A stretch of 64,000 nucleotides of DNA, taken from NCBI GenBank assembly GCA_029260495.1, contig JAJDDD010000008.1, positions 1 through 64,000 on the forward strand. The letters run 5' to 3'. A program made the translations under genes and the position numbers. The stretch comes from Phycisphaerales bacterium (lineage in GTDB: Bacteria > Planctomycetota > Phycisphaerae > Phycisphaerales > UBA1924). Shown piece by piece: positions 27,106 through 36,276 of this stretch. Position 1 is the stretch's first letter; each line of letters starts with the position of its first letter. The notes under the pieces were generated by a model. The model was given only the letters and a program-made list of their open reading frames with translations. It had not been told where the DNA came from and ran no database searches.

Positions 27106-29403
27106 ATGAAGAATCGTTTTGCCAGCCTGCCGCTGGTGTCTGTAGTTAGTCTGACCGCGTTGGTCGGCGTCGCCCATTCAGAAGAGAAGGCGCCTGATCA
27201 GGTCGCCGCCAATCATCTTGCAGAGCTTGGGCCGGATGTTCAGGTATTCCGCAGGGGCACACATGACGATGTTGTGGTCCGCCAGGGACCGGTGATGCCG
27301 GCGACGCTTTACGCGACCGGGGAGCGCATCCAGCTTGAGACCGAAACAGTGCTCCGCCCCATGTGCGGCACTCGGCCCGGCGCGCTGACCGCGGGCGATC
27401 TCATCAAGATCGACGCTGCCCATCGCGCCCAGATGGCGGACCTGGCCAATGTGACCATCATCAACCGTTCGGGTCCGAGCGCACTCGGGCAGCGGGGCGG
27501 AACAGGCGGGCTTGATCTCGTCTTCAATGCCTCCGGCCTTCCTGCGGGCGCCGCTGACGCCCTCGCCGATGTCGAGGCGTATATCGAAAGCCAGTTCGGC
27601 GATCCGGTAACAGTGATCATCACCGTTGGCTTTGCGAATCTGGGCGGCGGCGTTCTTGGGTCGACGGGAAGCAACTATGCTTCAAACATCACCTGGGCCA
27701 CCGCACGCGCGGGCCTGCAAGCGGACATGGATTTCGATGACACGATCCAGACGTCGCTGCCGGCGGGTTCAACATTGCCCGTGCGCTACAACGGGAACTC
27801 GGATGCAGTCACCAACGAAGACCGAGTCTTCTTCACCGTCGCCAACTTCCTTGCGGCGATCGGCTCCGTCGGTGGAACAGCCGCGGGGATGACCTTTAAT
27901 AGCGAGTTCCCGTGGGATTTCGACCCCAGCAATGGCATCAATGGCGGCACGCACGACTTCCAATCCGTCATCGCCCATGAAGTTGGGCATGCGCTCGGCT
28001 TCACATCTGCTGCGGACTTCCGCCCGAACGATGTTGAAGCGCTCGATATCTACCGCTTCCAGTTCAGCGACGGCGCCTCGGATTTCAACCCCGACGACCT
28101 CGCTGAGTTCGGCACGACGCCGCGGATGGTTGATCAGAACGCGCCGGGCACAGCTGATGACGTTATTTCCGACATCATCTCAGATGAGCACCGCATGTCT
28201 GATGGCAGCCCCAACCAGGCGTCGCACTTCAGCACGCTTGAGCCTTTCCTGATGGACCCCAATCTCGGGACGGGCGAGAGCTTCTTCCCCAACTTCCTCC
28301 GCCTTGGCGACACAGACATGTTCGACGCCATCGGCTGGGACTTCCCGCGCATTCTGCCTCTGTTTGTCGGCGCAACGCCGCCCGCACTGGTGGCGCCAGA
28401 GGTAACAGCGGTCTTTACTGTCACGGTTGATCCCAATGATGAAACGCTTGTGCCGGGAACTGAAACACTCTTCTATCGGTTTGACGGCGGGGTGTTCCTT
28501 TCTACGCCGCTCACGCTTGTCAGCGGCACAACCTATGAAGCGACCCTCCCCGCGCCGATGTGCGGCGACACACCTGAGTTTTACGTCTCTTCCGAGAGCG
28601 TCGAGTCCGGCGTCGTCACCGATCCCACTGGAGCGCCCGCAACATTCTTCACTGCTGAGGTTGGCGTGAGCACGGTCGTCTTCACAGACGATGTTGAAGT
28701 TGACGACATGACCTGGACGCTTGGCGAGCCGGGCGACACCGCGACAACTGGCATTTGGGAGCGCGTCGATCCTGTCGGCACCGCGGCCCAGCCGGAAAAC
28801 GACAACACCGATCCCGGCGTCTTTTGCTTTGTGACCGGGCAGGGCTTGGTCGGCGGCGGCCTTGGCGATAACGATGTTGACGGCGGTTTCACCACGCTAC
28901 TCTCGCCTATCGTCGCGACGAATCCTGCGGATGATCCCATTGTCAGCTACTGGCGCTGGTATTCCAATGACTCGGGCGCGGGGCCCAATGACGATGTCTT
29001 CCTTGTGGAGATCGCTGCAGACGGCGGCGCGTGGATCAACGCGGAAACAGTCGGCCCGGCTGGCGCTGGCGTCTCGGGAGGATGGATTTTCCACTCCTTC
29101 CGCGTGCTTGATTTTGTCACGCCTGTGTCCAGCATCCAGGTTCGCTTTATCGCTGACGATGGCGGCGCGACAGGTTCGCTCGTTGAGGCCGGCGTCGATG
29201 ACTTCGATGTCAGCTTTACGACCTGTAGTGTGATGGCCAGTTGCCCAGCTGACTTCAACGGCGATGGCTTTGTTGGCTCAGCCGACTTTGCCACGCTGCT
29301 CGGCGCGTGGGGCGGCAGCGGCGCGCCTGATCTTGACATGGATGGATTCGTCGGCAGCGGCGATCTGGCGCTACTCCTCGGAGCGTGGGGCGCCTGTCCC
29401 TGA
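27106..29403 (+). CDS. Secreted zinc metalloprotease with dockerin-like C-terminal tail
   Basis: 765 aa. The ATG at 27106 has AGGAG 8 nt upstream and begins a signal peptide (MKNRFASLPLVSVVSLTALVG). The catalytic core has the zincin motif HEVGHALGF (about residue 290) preceded by NGINGGTHDFQSVIA, with a Met-turn candidate at FDAIGWDF. This matches the NF038122-type metalloproteases seen in Planctomycetes. Beta-rich domains follow. The last 55 residues hold two Ca-loop repeats, DFNGDGFVGSADFATLLGAWG and its partner with GFVGSGDLALLLGAWG, probably an anchoring or sorting tail. A strong terminator follows. Substrate unknown. Confidence 0.86.
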   Translation: MKNRFASLPLVSVVSLTALVGVAHSEEKAPDQVAANHLAELGPDVQVFRRGTHDDVVVRQGPVMPATLYATGERIQLETETVLRPMCGTRPGALTAGDLIKIDAAHRAQMADLANVTIINRSGPSALGQRGGTGGLDLVFNASGLPAGAADALADVEAYIESQFGDPVTVIITVGFANLGGGVLGSTGSNYASNITWATARAGLQADMDFDDTIQTSLPAGSTLPVRYNGNSDAVTNEDRVFFTVANFLAAIGSVGGTAAGMTFNSEFPWDFDPSNGINGGTHDFQSVIAHEVGHALGFTSAADFRPNDVEALDIYRFQFSDGASDFNPDDLAEFGTTPRMVDQNAPGTADDVISDIISDEHRMSDGSPNQASHFSTLEPFLMDPNLGTGESFFPNFLRLGDTDMFDAIGWDFPRILPLFVGATPPALVAPEVTAVFTVTVDPNDETLVPGTETLFYRFDGGVFLSTPLTLVSGTTYEATLPAPMCGDTPEFYVSSESVESGVVTDPTGAPATFFTAEVGVSTVVFTDDVEVDDMTWTLGEPGDTATTGIWERVDPVGTAAQPENDNTDPGVFCFVTGQGLVGGGLGDNDVDGGFTTLLSPIVATNPADDPIVSYWRWYSNDSGAGPNDDVFLVEIAADGGAWINAETVGPAGAGVSGGWIFHSFRVLDFVTPVSSIQVRFIADDGGATGSLVEAGVDDFDVSFTTCSVMASCPADFNGDGFVGSADFATLLGAWGGSGAPDLDMDGFVGSGDLALLLGAWGACP

Positions 29404-29463
29404 CTGATGCGTTGCGGTCACCTATAATATGACGCACTCAATGTGTAGAGCGTCAACATGATT

Positions 29464-29524
29464 ACACCTCCGGGGTCCGATCGCCTGGTCTATATGGCCA
29501 GGCAATCGGGCCCCGGTGTTTTTT
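29464..29524 (+). terminator. Strong rho-independent terminator
   Basis: A long hairpin: ACACC (29464-29468) and CCGGGG pair with CCCCGG and GGTGT (29515-29519), and an inner stem CGCCTGG pairs with CCAGGC, with a few mismatches between. It is followed by a run of six T (29519-29524). It ends the protease transcript 61 nt after its stop. Confidence 0.88.
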
Positions 29525-29599
29525 CAGCTCATCAGCAAGACACGCAATGCGCGCAAGTCATGCGATGGCGTCAAAGGAGACTTCATCGAAGCAATGCAT

Positions 29600-31645
29600 T
29601 CAGATCAGAGCAGCATCCGTGAGGACTTCAACTGTTGCGGGCCCAGTGTGGGTCAGCGCCTGCTGCAATGCTTCTTTCAGTTGGCTCCGCTGATTTACGC
29701 GAATGCCGAGTCCGCCGCAACTTGTGACGAAGTCAGCGATATTCGGATTCACCAGCGCTGTGTTCCAGACTTCCCACTCACCGGCGCGCTGCTCCTTTGA
29801 GATCTTGCCCAGCTCGTTGTTGTTGAGCAGCACATGGGTCAGGTTGATCCCGTGCTTGGCGGCTGTCGTCACCTCCCACGGATATTGCCCGAACCCGCCG
29901 TCGCCTGTCACGACAACCACGGGTCGGTTTGCGAACAGTTTCCAAAAAGAGTCCTTCGAAACTTTGTGCGCCTGCGTGGCGGCCCAAGCGCCAAGCCCCG
30001 CCGGGTACCCAAATCCGATGGAGCCAAGATATCCCGACATCAGCACGGCCTGCTTGCCGCTCGCTTCAAAATACCGGCCGAAGCTGTATGTATTGTTGCC
30101 GACATCGACACAAATGATTGCGTTTTCAGGCACAGCGCGGTTCATCTCATCAAAAACCGCGATTGAACTGACGCCCTCTCCGCGGTCATCTGTCAGCCGG
30201 CTCACCTTTTCTTCGCGCCAGATGCGCCAACGCTCTGCGATTTCGTCAGTGTGGTCAATGGTCGCGTGGTTGCCCTTCAGTTCGTCGAGCAGGATCCGCG
30301 CGGTGACGCCCAACTCACCCCAAACCGGCACATCCACTGCGTGAAACTTGCCCAGGTGCATGCGGTCGTAGTCCACCTGAATGGTTGGCTTTTTGGGCGT
30401 AATTCCGGTGTGGTTTGAAAAGCTGGCGCCGAAGACAAGCAGCACATCAGCTTCATTCATGAACCAACTTGCAATTGGCGTGCCTGAGCGGCCGAGAACA
30501 CCGCAGCCGAGCGGGTGTCCGTCATTGCTCGCGGCGCCATGATCACCAATCAGCCCCTTGCCCTTGAATGTGGTTAGCACGGGGCACTTGAGTTCTTCAG
30601 CCAGCGCACAGATTGCGCTCATCTCAAATCGCGCTCCATGCCCAATTATCATAATTGGTCGATTGGCTTTTCGAAGTAGATCAAGCGCGGCTTCGATTGA
30701 CTCTCGCGCAGGTGTAATGGTCAACGGCGCCAATCGACCGGTGGAAGTTCCTGCCTTCTCATCCTCTTTGGCTGGGTTTGTTTGCACGTCATCTGGAAAT
30801 ATCACATGTGAAACGCCTTGCTTCACCAGCGCATTCTTGATCGCCAGCGACATCAACTCAGCATGATTCGATCCAGGCAGGCAGAGGTGGCTGAACTCAG
30901 CGACCGCGCTAAATGCATCCTTGAGTGGGAGCTCCTGAAATGCGCCCGGTCCGAAGACTTGCTGGTTCACCTGGCCCGTCAGCGCAAGAAGCGGAGCGCG
31001 ATCCACCCGGGCGTCCCAACATCCGGTGAGCAGGTTGGTCGCGCCGGGGCCTGCGATGGTGAGGCACGCCGCTGGCCGACCGGTAAGCTTGCCGAAGGCT
31101 GACGCTGCAAACGCCGCGGCGCCTTCGTGCCTGATGCCGATATAGCTGAGTGTCCCTGCCTGCTCCTGACGGCGCAGTGCGTCTGCCAGGCCAAGATTCG
31201 AATGCCCAACCATCCCGAAGACATGCGTGACGCCCCAGTTCACCATTGTCTCTGCCATTACGTCGGTGACTGTGCGCTCATGTTCGGGTTCAGTTTCAAT
31301 GCCGACATAGATGCCATCTTCGCGATCTTCAACCGGATACGTCTCGATGCCATCATCAAAGCCACCCGGGGGTTTGCCGGTCAGGGGGTCAAAGTCCCAC
31401 CCATGCCACGGACAGCGGAGGTAGCAATCGCCCTTTTCGTTGCACTCGATCGAGCCTTCACCCAGCGGCCCGCCCTGATGCGGGCAGGCGTTATCAAGCG
31501 CCGCATATTGACCTTGATGGTGCGTCAGACAAATTTGTTTGACGGAGTCGCCCCGGTCAATCACCACCGTCATGACCCGTCCTTCGGGCAGCTCGTCTTT
31601 GCCCGCGACGCGGCGCCAGGTAAGAGATACAGGAGTTTCAGGCAT
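29600..31645 (-). CDS. Rieske domain fused to a ThDP-dependent enzyme
   Basis: 681 aa. The N-terminal Rieske [2Fe-2S] domain (residues about 10-115) has all four ligands: C54 and H56 in CPHQGG, C78 and H81 in CPWHGW. From about residue 122 it is a full ThDP-dependent enzyme of the acetolactate synthase/pyruvate oxidase superfamily. The PYR domain contains GIRHEGAAAFAASAFGKLTG with the catalytic Glu. A central domain (PIMIIGHGARFE) comes next, and the PP domain has the ThDP/Mg motif GDGGFGQYPWEVTTA to NNNELG near residue 578. The fusion suggests electron transfer between a Rieske centre and a ThDP-bound intermediate (inference). The ATG at 31645 has GAGAGG upstream and overlaps the DUF1622 gene by 8 nt. 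The substrate is unknown. Confidence 0.9.
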   Translation of the reverse strand: MPETPVSLTWRRVAGKDELPEGRVMTVVIDRGDSVKQICLTHHQGQYAALDNACPHQGGPLGEGSIECNEKGDCYLRCPWHGWDFDPLTGKPPGGFDDGIETYPVEDREDGIYVGIETEPEHERTVTDVMAETMVNWGVTHVFGMVGHSNLGLADALRRQEQAGTLSYIGIRHEGAAAFAASAFGKLTGRPAACLTIAGPGATNLLTGCWDARVDRAPLLALTGQVNQQVFGPGAFQELPLKDAFSAVAEFSHLCLPGSNHAELMSLAIKNALVKQGVSHVIFPDDVQTNPAKEDEKAGTSTGRLAPLTITPARESIEAALDLLRKANRPIMIIGHGARFEMSAICALAEELKCPVLTTFKGKGLIGDHGAASNDGHPLGCGVLGRSGTPIASWFMNEADVLLVFGASFSNHTGITPKKPTIQVDYDRMHLGKFHAVDVPVWGELGVTARILLDELKGNHATIDHTDEIAERWRIWREEKVSRLTDDRGEGVSSIAVFDEMNRAVPENAIICVDVGNNTYSFGRYFEASGKQAVLMSGYLGSIGFGYPAGLGAWAATQAHKVSKDSFWKLFANRPVVVVTGDGGFGQYPWEVTTAAKHGINLTHVLLNNNELGKISKEQRAGEWEVWNTALVNPNIADFVTSCGGLGIRVNQRSQLKEALQQALTHTGPATVEVLTDAALI

Positions 31646-32027
31646 GGTTCACCTCTCGCTCGACTTCATTCAGTTCCTTTCCCAGCGCGTACCCGATCGC
31701 GATTCGAATCAGTGAAATGACGCCAAGGATCCCCAGGTGTTCAAGGGTGGGGTAGAGCATGGTTTCGACAACATCCGCCGCAATGAGCAGCTCCAGCGCA
31801 AACAACAGGTAAAACCCAACCTGCTTGCGAAGCTTGGCGCGTTCATGCTCGCATTCCGTCCCGACGATTCGCTTCATCTCCGTGGCGATAAACCGCACCA
31901 CGCCAAACAGTACTCCCCACACCAGCACCGCAACTGTGATCGCGTACACGATCAGGACGATCAATCTCAGCGTCTCACGAAAAACAAGTGGCAGCGCGTT
32001 GGCTGTTTCCGAAGCGAGTGTGAACAT
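31638..32027 (-). CDS. DUF1622 family membrane protein
   Basis: 129 aa with three hydrophobic segments (about residues 20-44, 70-88 and 97-114). It matches the DUF1622 pattern: RLIVLIVYAITVAVLVWGV, LRKQVGFYLLFALELLIAADVVETM and LIRIAIGYALGKELNEVE. Function is unknown. Its ATG overlaps the upstream DUF2721 stop as TGATG, and its end overlaps the Rieske-ThDP gene, so it is a tightly coupled operon member in the cytoplasmic membrane. Confidence 0.85.
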   Translation of the reverse strand: MFTLASETANALPLVFRETLRLIVLIVYAITVAVLVWGVLFGVVRFIATEMKRIVGTECEHERAKLRKQVGFYLLFALELLIAADVVETMLYPTLEHLGILGVISLIRIAIGYALGKELNEVEREVNHA

Positions 32028-32584
32028 CAGAATCCGGTTCCTTCAACGTTTGGGCTTGGCGATCCTTCGATCTCATCTGGCGAGCATTCGCTACAGAGCG
32101 CTTCGATACGTTTGTGTTCGTATGTTACTGCCTCCGTCACATACGCAACCTCAATAAAGCTGGTGATCATCGCGATGACCATCAGAAAAATACCCACCAT
32201 GAATATGCCCATCGCAATGTTTGGAATCACGCTACCCGCATCATCGACGACAAACCTCGTCGCAAGACCAATCACCGCGAGAAGATTGCAAGCAACCGCT
32301 GTGAAGAGCAGAAGCATCGTCAACCGAATGAACCTCGCTCGACGCAGGAGTCGGTGGGCCTGATTATCAAGACCTTGAAGCCGAATATTACGCACGGTGT
32401 GTTCGCGTGAGTTTGGCTCCGGTTCGAGCTTCCAGATGTTGATCCGCTCGGTATGAAAGGCGCGAATTCGAGTAAGAACCATGTTCATTCGCGCACTCGA
32501 TGAAAGAATAAGGAGGCCGCATGCTGGGATCATTGTGGCCGGAGCTATGATCTGCTGAATGATGGCGGTCTCTGCGATAGTCAT
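32027..32584 (-). CDS. DUF2721 family membrane protein
   Basis: 185 aa. The start at 32584 (MTIAETAIIQQIIAPATMIP) has AGGA 8-9 nt upstream; an ATG at 32608 is in frame but has no ribosome site. The N-terminal helix (about 8-28) is followed by a basic cytoplasmic segment (ARMNMVLTRIRAFH) and two more helices (about 88-110 and 118-140). The pattern ISPAxMIxAxGLLxLSxxxR is that of DUF2721. It is a membrane partner in the Rieske operon. Function unknown. Confidence 0.82.
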   Translation of the reverse strand: MTIAETAIIQQIIAPATMIPACGLLILSSSARMNMVLTRIRAFHTERINIWKLEPEPNSREHTVRNIRLQGLDNQAHRLLRRARFIRLTMLLLFTAVACNLLAVIGLATRFVVDDAGSVIPNIAMGIFMVGIFLMVIAMITSFIEVAYVTEAVTYEHKRIEALCSECSPDEIEGSPSPNVEGTGF

Positions 32585-32614
32585 TGGCGCATTCCTGGAG
32601 AGGAACATTCGAAC

Positions 32615-32791
32615 TCAGAACATGGCGGGGTCATAGTAGAATTTAATGCGCTTGGCTTTGTCTACAACCCGATCGCCGGAGGCTCCTTCGTTGACCGCAT
32701 CGCCAGCGTAGCAATCCTCCATGCCCTTCACGAACTCGCCTTCCTTGAGTTGCTCTATAATGGTTTTCTGGATGTCAATCAGTAGCTTCAT
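32615..32791 (-). CDS. Small 58-aa operon protein, possible truncated SnoaL-like fragment
   Basis: The ATG at 32791 follows CAGGAG by about 7 nt. The product (MKLLIDIQKTIIEQLKEGEF, then VKGMEDCYAGDAV and RIKFYYDPAMF) has no certain family. It weakly resembles the first helix pair of SnoaL/NTF2-like proteins (length-reduced, LKEGEFVKGMEDCYAGDAV). It lies between the glutamate-synthase-like and DUF2721 genes with short gaps (40 and 30 nt), which supports a real gene in the operon. It could also be a relic of a longer SnoaL gene. Confidence 0.6.
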   Translation of the reverse strand: MKLLIDIQKTIIEQLKEGEFVKGMEDCYAGDAVNEGASGDRVVDKAKRIKFYYDPAMF

Positions 32792-32831
32792 ATCTTGCTC
32801 CTGTTGGATTGTGTGAGACAGTGTCAACAGG

Positions 32832-34463
32832 TTAGTAGTCGGGCCCCGCAAAACGCACGCCCGCCAGCTCTGCGACTTCTCGCTTCCAACTGGTGAGGTC
32901 GTCAGGATTGAACCCTGAAACCGAGTCGTGCCCGCACGCCCGCGCAAGCACCGCTATCAGATCCGTCGCCGCCCGGAAAAACCGTTCGAGCCTTTTGGCT
33001 GATTCCTCAACGATCAGCCGGGCTCGCAGATGATCCTTCTGCGTTGCGATGCCGACGGGGCAGTTGTTGGAGTTACACGCTCGCATTCCCAGGCACCCAA
33101 TCGCCTGGATCGCAGCGTTTGAGACTGCGATCGCATCCGCACCGAGCGCCAACGCCTTGGCAAAGTCTGCGGGCGTGCGCAGCCCGCCGGTGATGACCAG
33201 CGTTGTTTCCGGGCTTACGCGATCCAGATGCCGGCGCGCCCGCGCGAGCGCGGGGATCGTTGGAACGGAAATGTTATCCCGAAACAGAGTGGGCGCCGCT
33301 CCCGTGCCGCCGCCGCGCCCGTCAAGAATGATGTAGTCAGCCGACGCCTCAAGCGCGAAGTCGATGTCGGCTTCAATGTGCTGCGCGCTCAGTTTGAACC
33401 CAACAGGAATGCCGCCGGTCGTTGAGCGAACCTCCTCAGCCAGCTCCTTGAAATCCGCAGCCGTGTGCAAGTCGAGGAACGTCGCCGGGCTGATCGCGGG
33501 CTTGCCCACCTCGATGCCGCGAACCCGTGCGATCGTGACATCAACTTTATCACCAGGCAGATGTCCCCCCGTGCCCGTCTTCGCGCCCTGGCCTCCTTTG
33601 AAGTGAAATGCTTGACATCGCGCCACCTTGTCCATGCTGAAGCCAAACCGCGCCGAGGCCAATTCGTAAAAATACCGCGAGTTCGCTTCCTGCTCTTCAG
33701 GAAGCATGCCTCCCTCTCCTGAGCAAATCCCGGCGCCAGCGCGTTCGGCTCCCATCGAAAGCGCTACCTTCGCCTCTTTCGACAGCGCGCCAAAGCTCAT
33801 GTCGCTCACAAAGAGCGGGATCTCAAGCACAAGCGGCTTCTTCGCCCGAGGGCCAATCGTCACACTTGTTGAAACGGGGTGGTCATCGAGCAGCGGCTTC
33901 GTCGCGAGCTGCGCCGTGAGAATCTGAAGGTCATCCCAAGTGGGAAGATCCTTGCGCGGCACGCCCATCGCCGCCGACGGCCCATGATGGCCGAACTTCG
34001 AGAGCCCGTTCTTCGCTAGCTCCTGAATAAAATTGACGTGCGGCTCCTCTGGCGCGCCATGAACATCCGCATACGTCCCCAGATATTCATCTCGTTCGTA
34101 AGGCTGCGGGTTCTTCTTCTCCCACGCAGCGATCTCATCCTCATCCACAAACACAGCCCGTTCGCCGTCATGGGCCTCGACCCATGCGTTGAACTTATGA
34201 AGGCGTTCTTCATTGTTGTATGCGGAGACGCCCGTATCAAATCGGTAATCCCAGCCGTGAACGCCGCAAATGATATTGTCACCATCGATAGAGCCGTCAG
34301 CCATGAGCGCGCCACGGTGCAGGCACCGACCATAGAGAACGGACACACGATCATCGCCATCGCGCTCATAGCGGATGATGACGAGGTCCACATTCGCAAC
34401 CAGCGCTGGCGCCGGCTCTCCGGGCGTGAGCTCGTCCCACTTCGCAACGGGGATTTTCTTCAC
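32832..34463 (-). CDS. Rieske domain fused to a glutamate-synthase-like FMN enzyme
   Basis: 543 aa with a GTG start at 34463 preceded by GAGGAG. The N-terminal Rieske domain has ligands C47 and H49 (CLHRG) and C66 and H69 (CGVHGW). From about residue 150 it is a glutamate synthase-type (GltB2) FMN/Fe-S domain: VSDMSFGALSKEAKVALSMG, ARAGAGICSGEGGM in part (GAGICSGEGG), KTGTGGHLPG, ILDGRGGGTGAAPT, and the cluster motif CLGMRACNSNNCPVG (CX5CX4C). It lacks the GltB amidotransferase domain, so a stand-alone glutamate synthase is unlikely. It probably oxidises or reduces an unknown substrate with electrons passed through the Rieske centre (inference). It is the first gene of the five-gene operon that ends in the second Rieske fusion. 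Confidence 0.9.
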   Translation of the reverse strand: MKKIPVAKWDELTPGEPAPALVANVDLVIIRYERDGDDRVSVLYGRCLHRGALMADGSIDGDNIICGVHGWDYRFDTGVSAYNNEERLHKFNAWVEAHDGERAVFVDEDEIAAWEKKNPQPYERDEYLGTYADVHGAPEEPHVNFIQELAKNGLSKFGHHGPSAAMGVPRKDLPTWDDLQILTAQLATKPLLDDHPVSTSVTIGPRAKKPLVLEIPLFVSDMSFGALSKEAKVALSMGAERAGAGICSGEGGMLPEEQEANSRYFYELASARFGFSMDKVARCQAFHFKGGQGAKTGTGGHLPGDKVDVTIARVRGIEVGKPAISPATFLDLHTAADFKELAEEVRSTTGGIPVGFKLSAQHIEADIDFALEASADYIILDGRGGGTGAAPTLFRDNISVPTIPALARARRHLDRVSPETTLVITGGLRTPADFAKALALGADAIAVSNAAIQAIGCLGMRACNSNNCPVGIATQKDHLRARLIVEESAKRLERFFRAATDLIAVLARACGHDSVSGFNPDDLTSWKREVAELAGVRFAGPDY

Positions 34464-34685
34464 CGTGAGTTTCTCCTCAGATCAAAGTTCAGCAGCATAA
34501 CTCACATCGGGATGCTGGTGAGATGATCCATTGCGGTCGACGGATACACAACCGGACGAAGTCAGGCGGCAAGATGACTCAAATGGCTGAGGTGTGCCAT
34601 AGCTCGCTGCCGGGCATAATCACTGCCTGGATCGCTCCAGCGATGTATCTAAACAGGAATAGGGGATGTGCGCCATAATGCAGCG

Positions 34686-35432
34686 ATGACTTTTCAAGAT
34701 CACTTCTCCGCACACGCGGGCGAGTACGCAGCCCATCGCCCGACGTATCCGGATGAGTTATTTGTATTTCTTGCGGAGATGACGCCTGCGCGGGAGCTGG
34801 CGTGGGATGTGGGGGCTGGATCAGGGCAGGCGGCGGTCGCGCTCGCTCGGTTCTTTGATCGCGTGGTGGCGACAGATGCGAGCGCCGAGCAGATAACGCA
34901 GGCAAAGAATCATGCTGGTGTTGAATATCGCGTTGCGCCGGCGGAGCGATCGCCTCTCGCTGATGGGGCCGTGGATCTTGTGACCGTTGCGCAGGCGCTG
35001 CATTGGTTTGATCGTGAACCATTTTTTACTGAGGCTCGGCGTGTGCTCAAGCCCGGGGGCGCGCTGGCGGCATGGTGCTACGGACTGCATCGTGTGACGC
35101 CGGAAGTCGATGCAGTGATTGGTTACTTATACGATGAGGTTCTTGCGGGCTTTTGGCCGGCGGAGCGGGCGCTGGTGGACGGCGGCTATGCGACAATCGA
35201 GTTTCCCCTTGAGCGACTTGAAACGCCAGAGTTTGAAATGGCTCATCAGTGGACGCTTGTAGAACTGATGGCGTACATCAGCACGTGGTCCGCTGCGAAG
35301 CGGTATGAAACTGCGCATGGAAAGTCGGCAAGCGCCCTAATTATAAAGGAGTTATGCACAGCATGGGGCAATGCCGAGCGCAGCCGGCAGGTGACATGGC
35401 CTCTCTACTTGCACGCCAGGCGAAAAAAATGA
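34686..35432 (+). CDS. Class I SAM-dependent methyltransferase
   Basis: 248 aa, about as long as UbiE/Tam-type small-molecule methyltransferases. Motif I is AWDVGAGSGQAAVALA, motif II VVATDASAEQITQA, then VDLVTVAQALHWFD and the post-motif RVLKPGGALAAW. The N-terminus MTFQDHFSAHAGEYAAHRP is typical of this group. The ATG at 34686 is preferred over a GTG at 34668, whose AGGGGA is too close. It is divergent from the Rieske operon and convergent with the metal-lipoprotein operon. The substrate cannot be told. Confidence 0.88.
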   Translation: MTFQDHFSAHAGEYAAHRPTYPDELFVFLAEMTPARELAWDVGAGSGQAAVALARFFDRVVATDASAEQITQAKNHAGVEYRVAPAERSPLADGAVDLVTVAQALHWFDREPFFTEARRVLKPGGALAAWCYGLHRVTPEVDAVIGYLYDEVLAGFWPAERALVDGGYATIEFPLERLETPEFEMAHQWTLVELMAYISTWSAAKRYETAHGKSASALIIKELCTAWGNAERSRQVTWPLYLHARRKK

Positions 35433-35448
35433 TTGACGATGGTTCGAG

Positions 35449-36276
35449 TTAGAACTGAATGCGGACGCCGACTCCGATGATGAAGTCTCGTTCCACTCGA
35501 TGATCCAGCTGCTGTTGGATGGGGATCTGGACTGTGGCTTCGATCACCCATTGGGTTGTGGCGTATTGAATGCCCGGCGAAATGAAAAGTTCATGGTCTC
35601 CGTTGGTTTCGTAGAAGCCATTCAGTTCCAGCGATCCGAAGATTGCGACCGGACGATCTGAGGCATACGTTTCGGGCGCCAGGCGATAGAGGTATGACAG
35701 ATCGTATCGGAGCAGGTCTTCTCCATCGCCCCCGCCACCTGTGTTGAACTGCCATAGGAGGTCAGCGTTGAACGTATGGCGATTTTCGACGTGAGTGAAG
35801 ACGCCGCCAAAGATTGGATCGAAAGAATCTGAACTGAACTCATCTCTGCCGGTTGGAAACTCCAGCCCGCCAATAAGATCAAATCGGGTTGTGTTCGTCG
35901 GGCCAAAGTCATCCCGGTACAGGCGCAGTTTAGAGAGCAGGCGCATGTCACCAAACCCTGCATGAGAACTGTCGTCGCCGGTCGTATTGTTTTCAACTCG
36001 ACTCGAAAGCGCTAGGGGTGTTTCAAGAACGAGTGTGAACTTTTCCGATACGCCGTAAGCGAGCGTTGTGTTCGAGGAATACAGATCAACGTCGACGTCT
36101 GAGGCGGCGTTGTTCAGATCGCCCTCGGAATACCGGAGCTGCTGACGAACGATCAGGCCGCCTTTGGACGGCTGCAGGGCGATGTTGGAGTTGATCGGCG
36201 CCTGGGCGTGCGCGGGCATTCCCATCGCGAGCAGAAGCAGGAGAGCAAATAAAATGGATCGCACTGTCCCTGTCAT
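35449..36276 (-). CDS. Outer-membrane beta-barrel protein, MetA/phenol-degradation transporter-like
   Basis: 275 aa with a signal peptide (SILFALLLLLAMGMPAHA, cleavage about residue 24). The rest alternates in the way of a beta barrel and ends in an aromatic Phe (VGVRIQF). It resembles the Phenol_MetA_deg type of outer-membrane proteins: LTLVLETPL-like strands, FGDMRLLSKLRLYR, GLEFPTGRDEF. Its ATG overlaps by ATGA the end of the putative selenoprotein frame, so the two form an operon. It is probably a passive outer-membrane channel or an envelope component linked to metal handling (inference). Confidence 0.8.
   Translation of the reverse strand: MTGTVRSILFALLLLLAMGMPAHAQAPINSNIALQPSKGGLIVRQQLRYSEGDLNNAASDVDVDLYSSNTTLAYGVSEKFTLVLETPLALSSRVENNTTGDDSSHAGFGDMRLLSKLRLYRDDFGPTNTTRFDLIGGLEFPTGRDEFSSDSFDPIFGGVFTHVENRHTFNADLLWQFNTGGGGDGEDLLRYDLSYLYRLAPETYASDRPVAIFGSLELNGFYETNGDHELFISPGIQYATTQWVIEATVQIPIQQQLDHRVERDFIIGVGVRIQF

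Noticed and set aside
32606-32617. TGA between the 58-aa protein and the DUF2721 gene, in the same frame, as a possible Sec codon
   Set aside because: The stretch after it holds only two codons before the DUF2721 ATG, no CxxC-like context exists, and the downstream gene has its own ribosome site.
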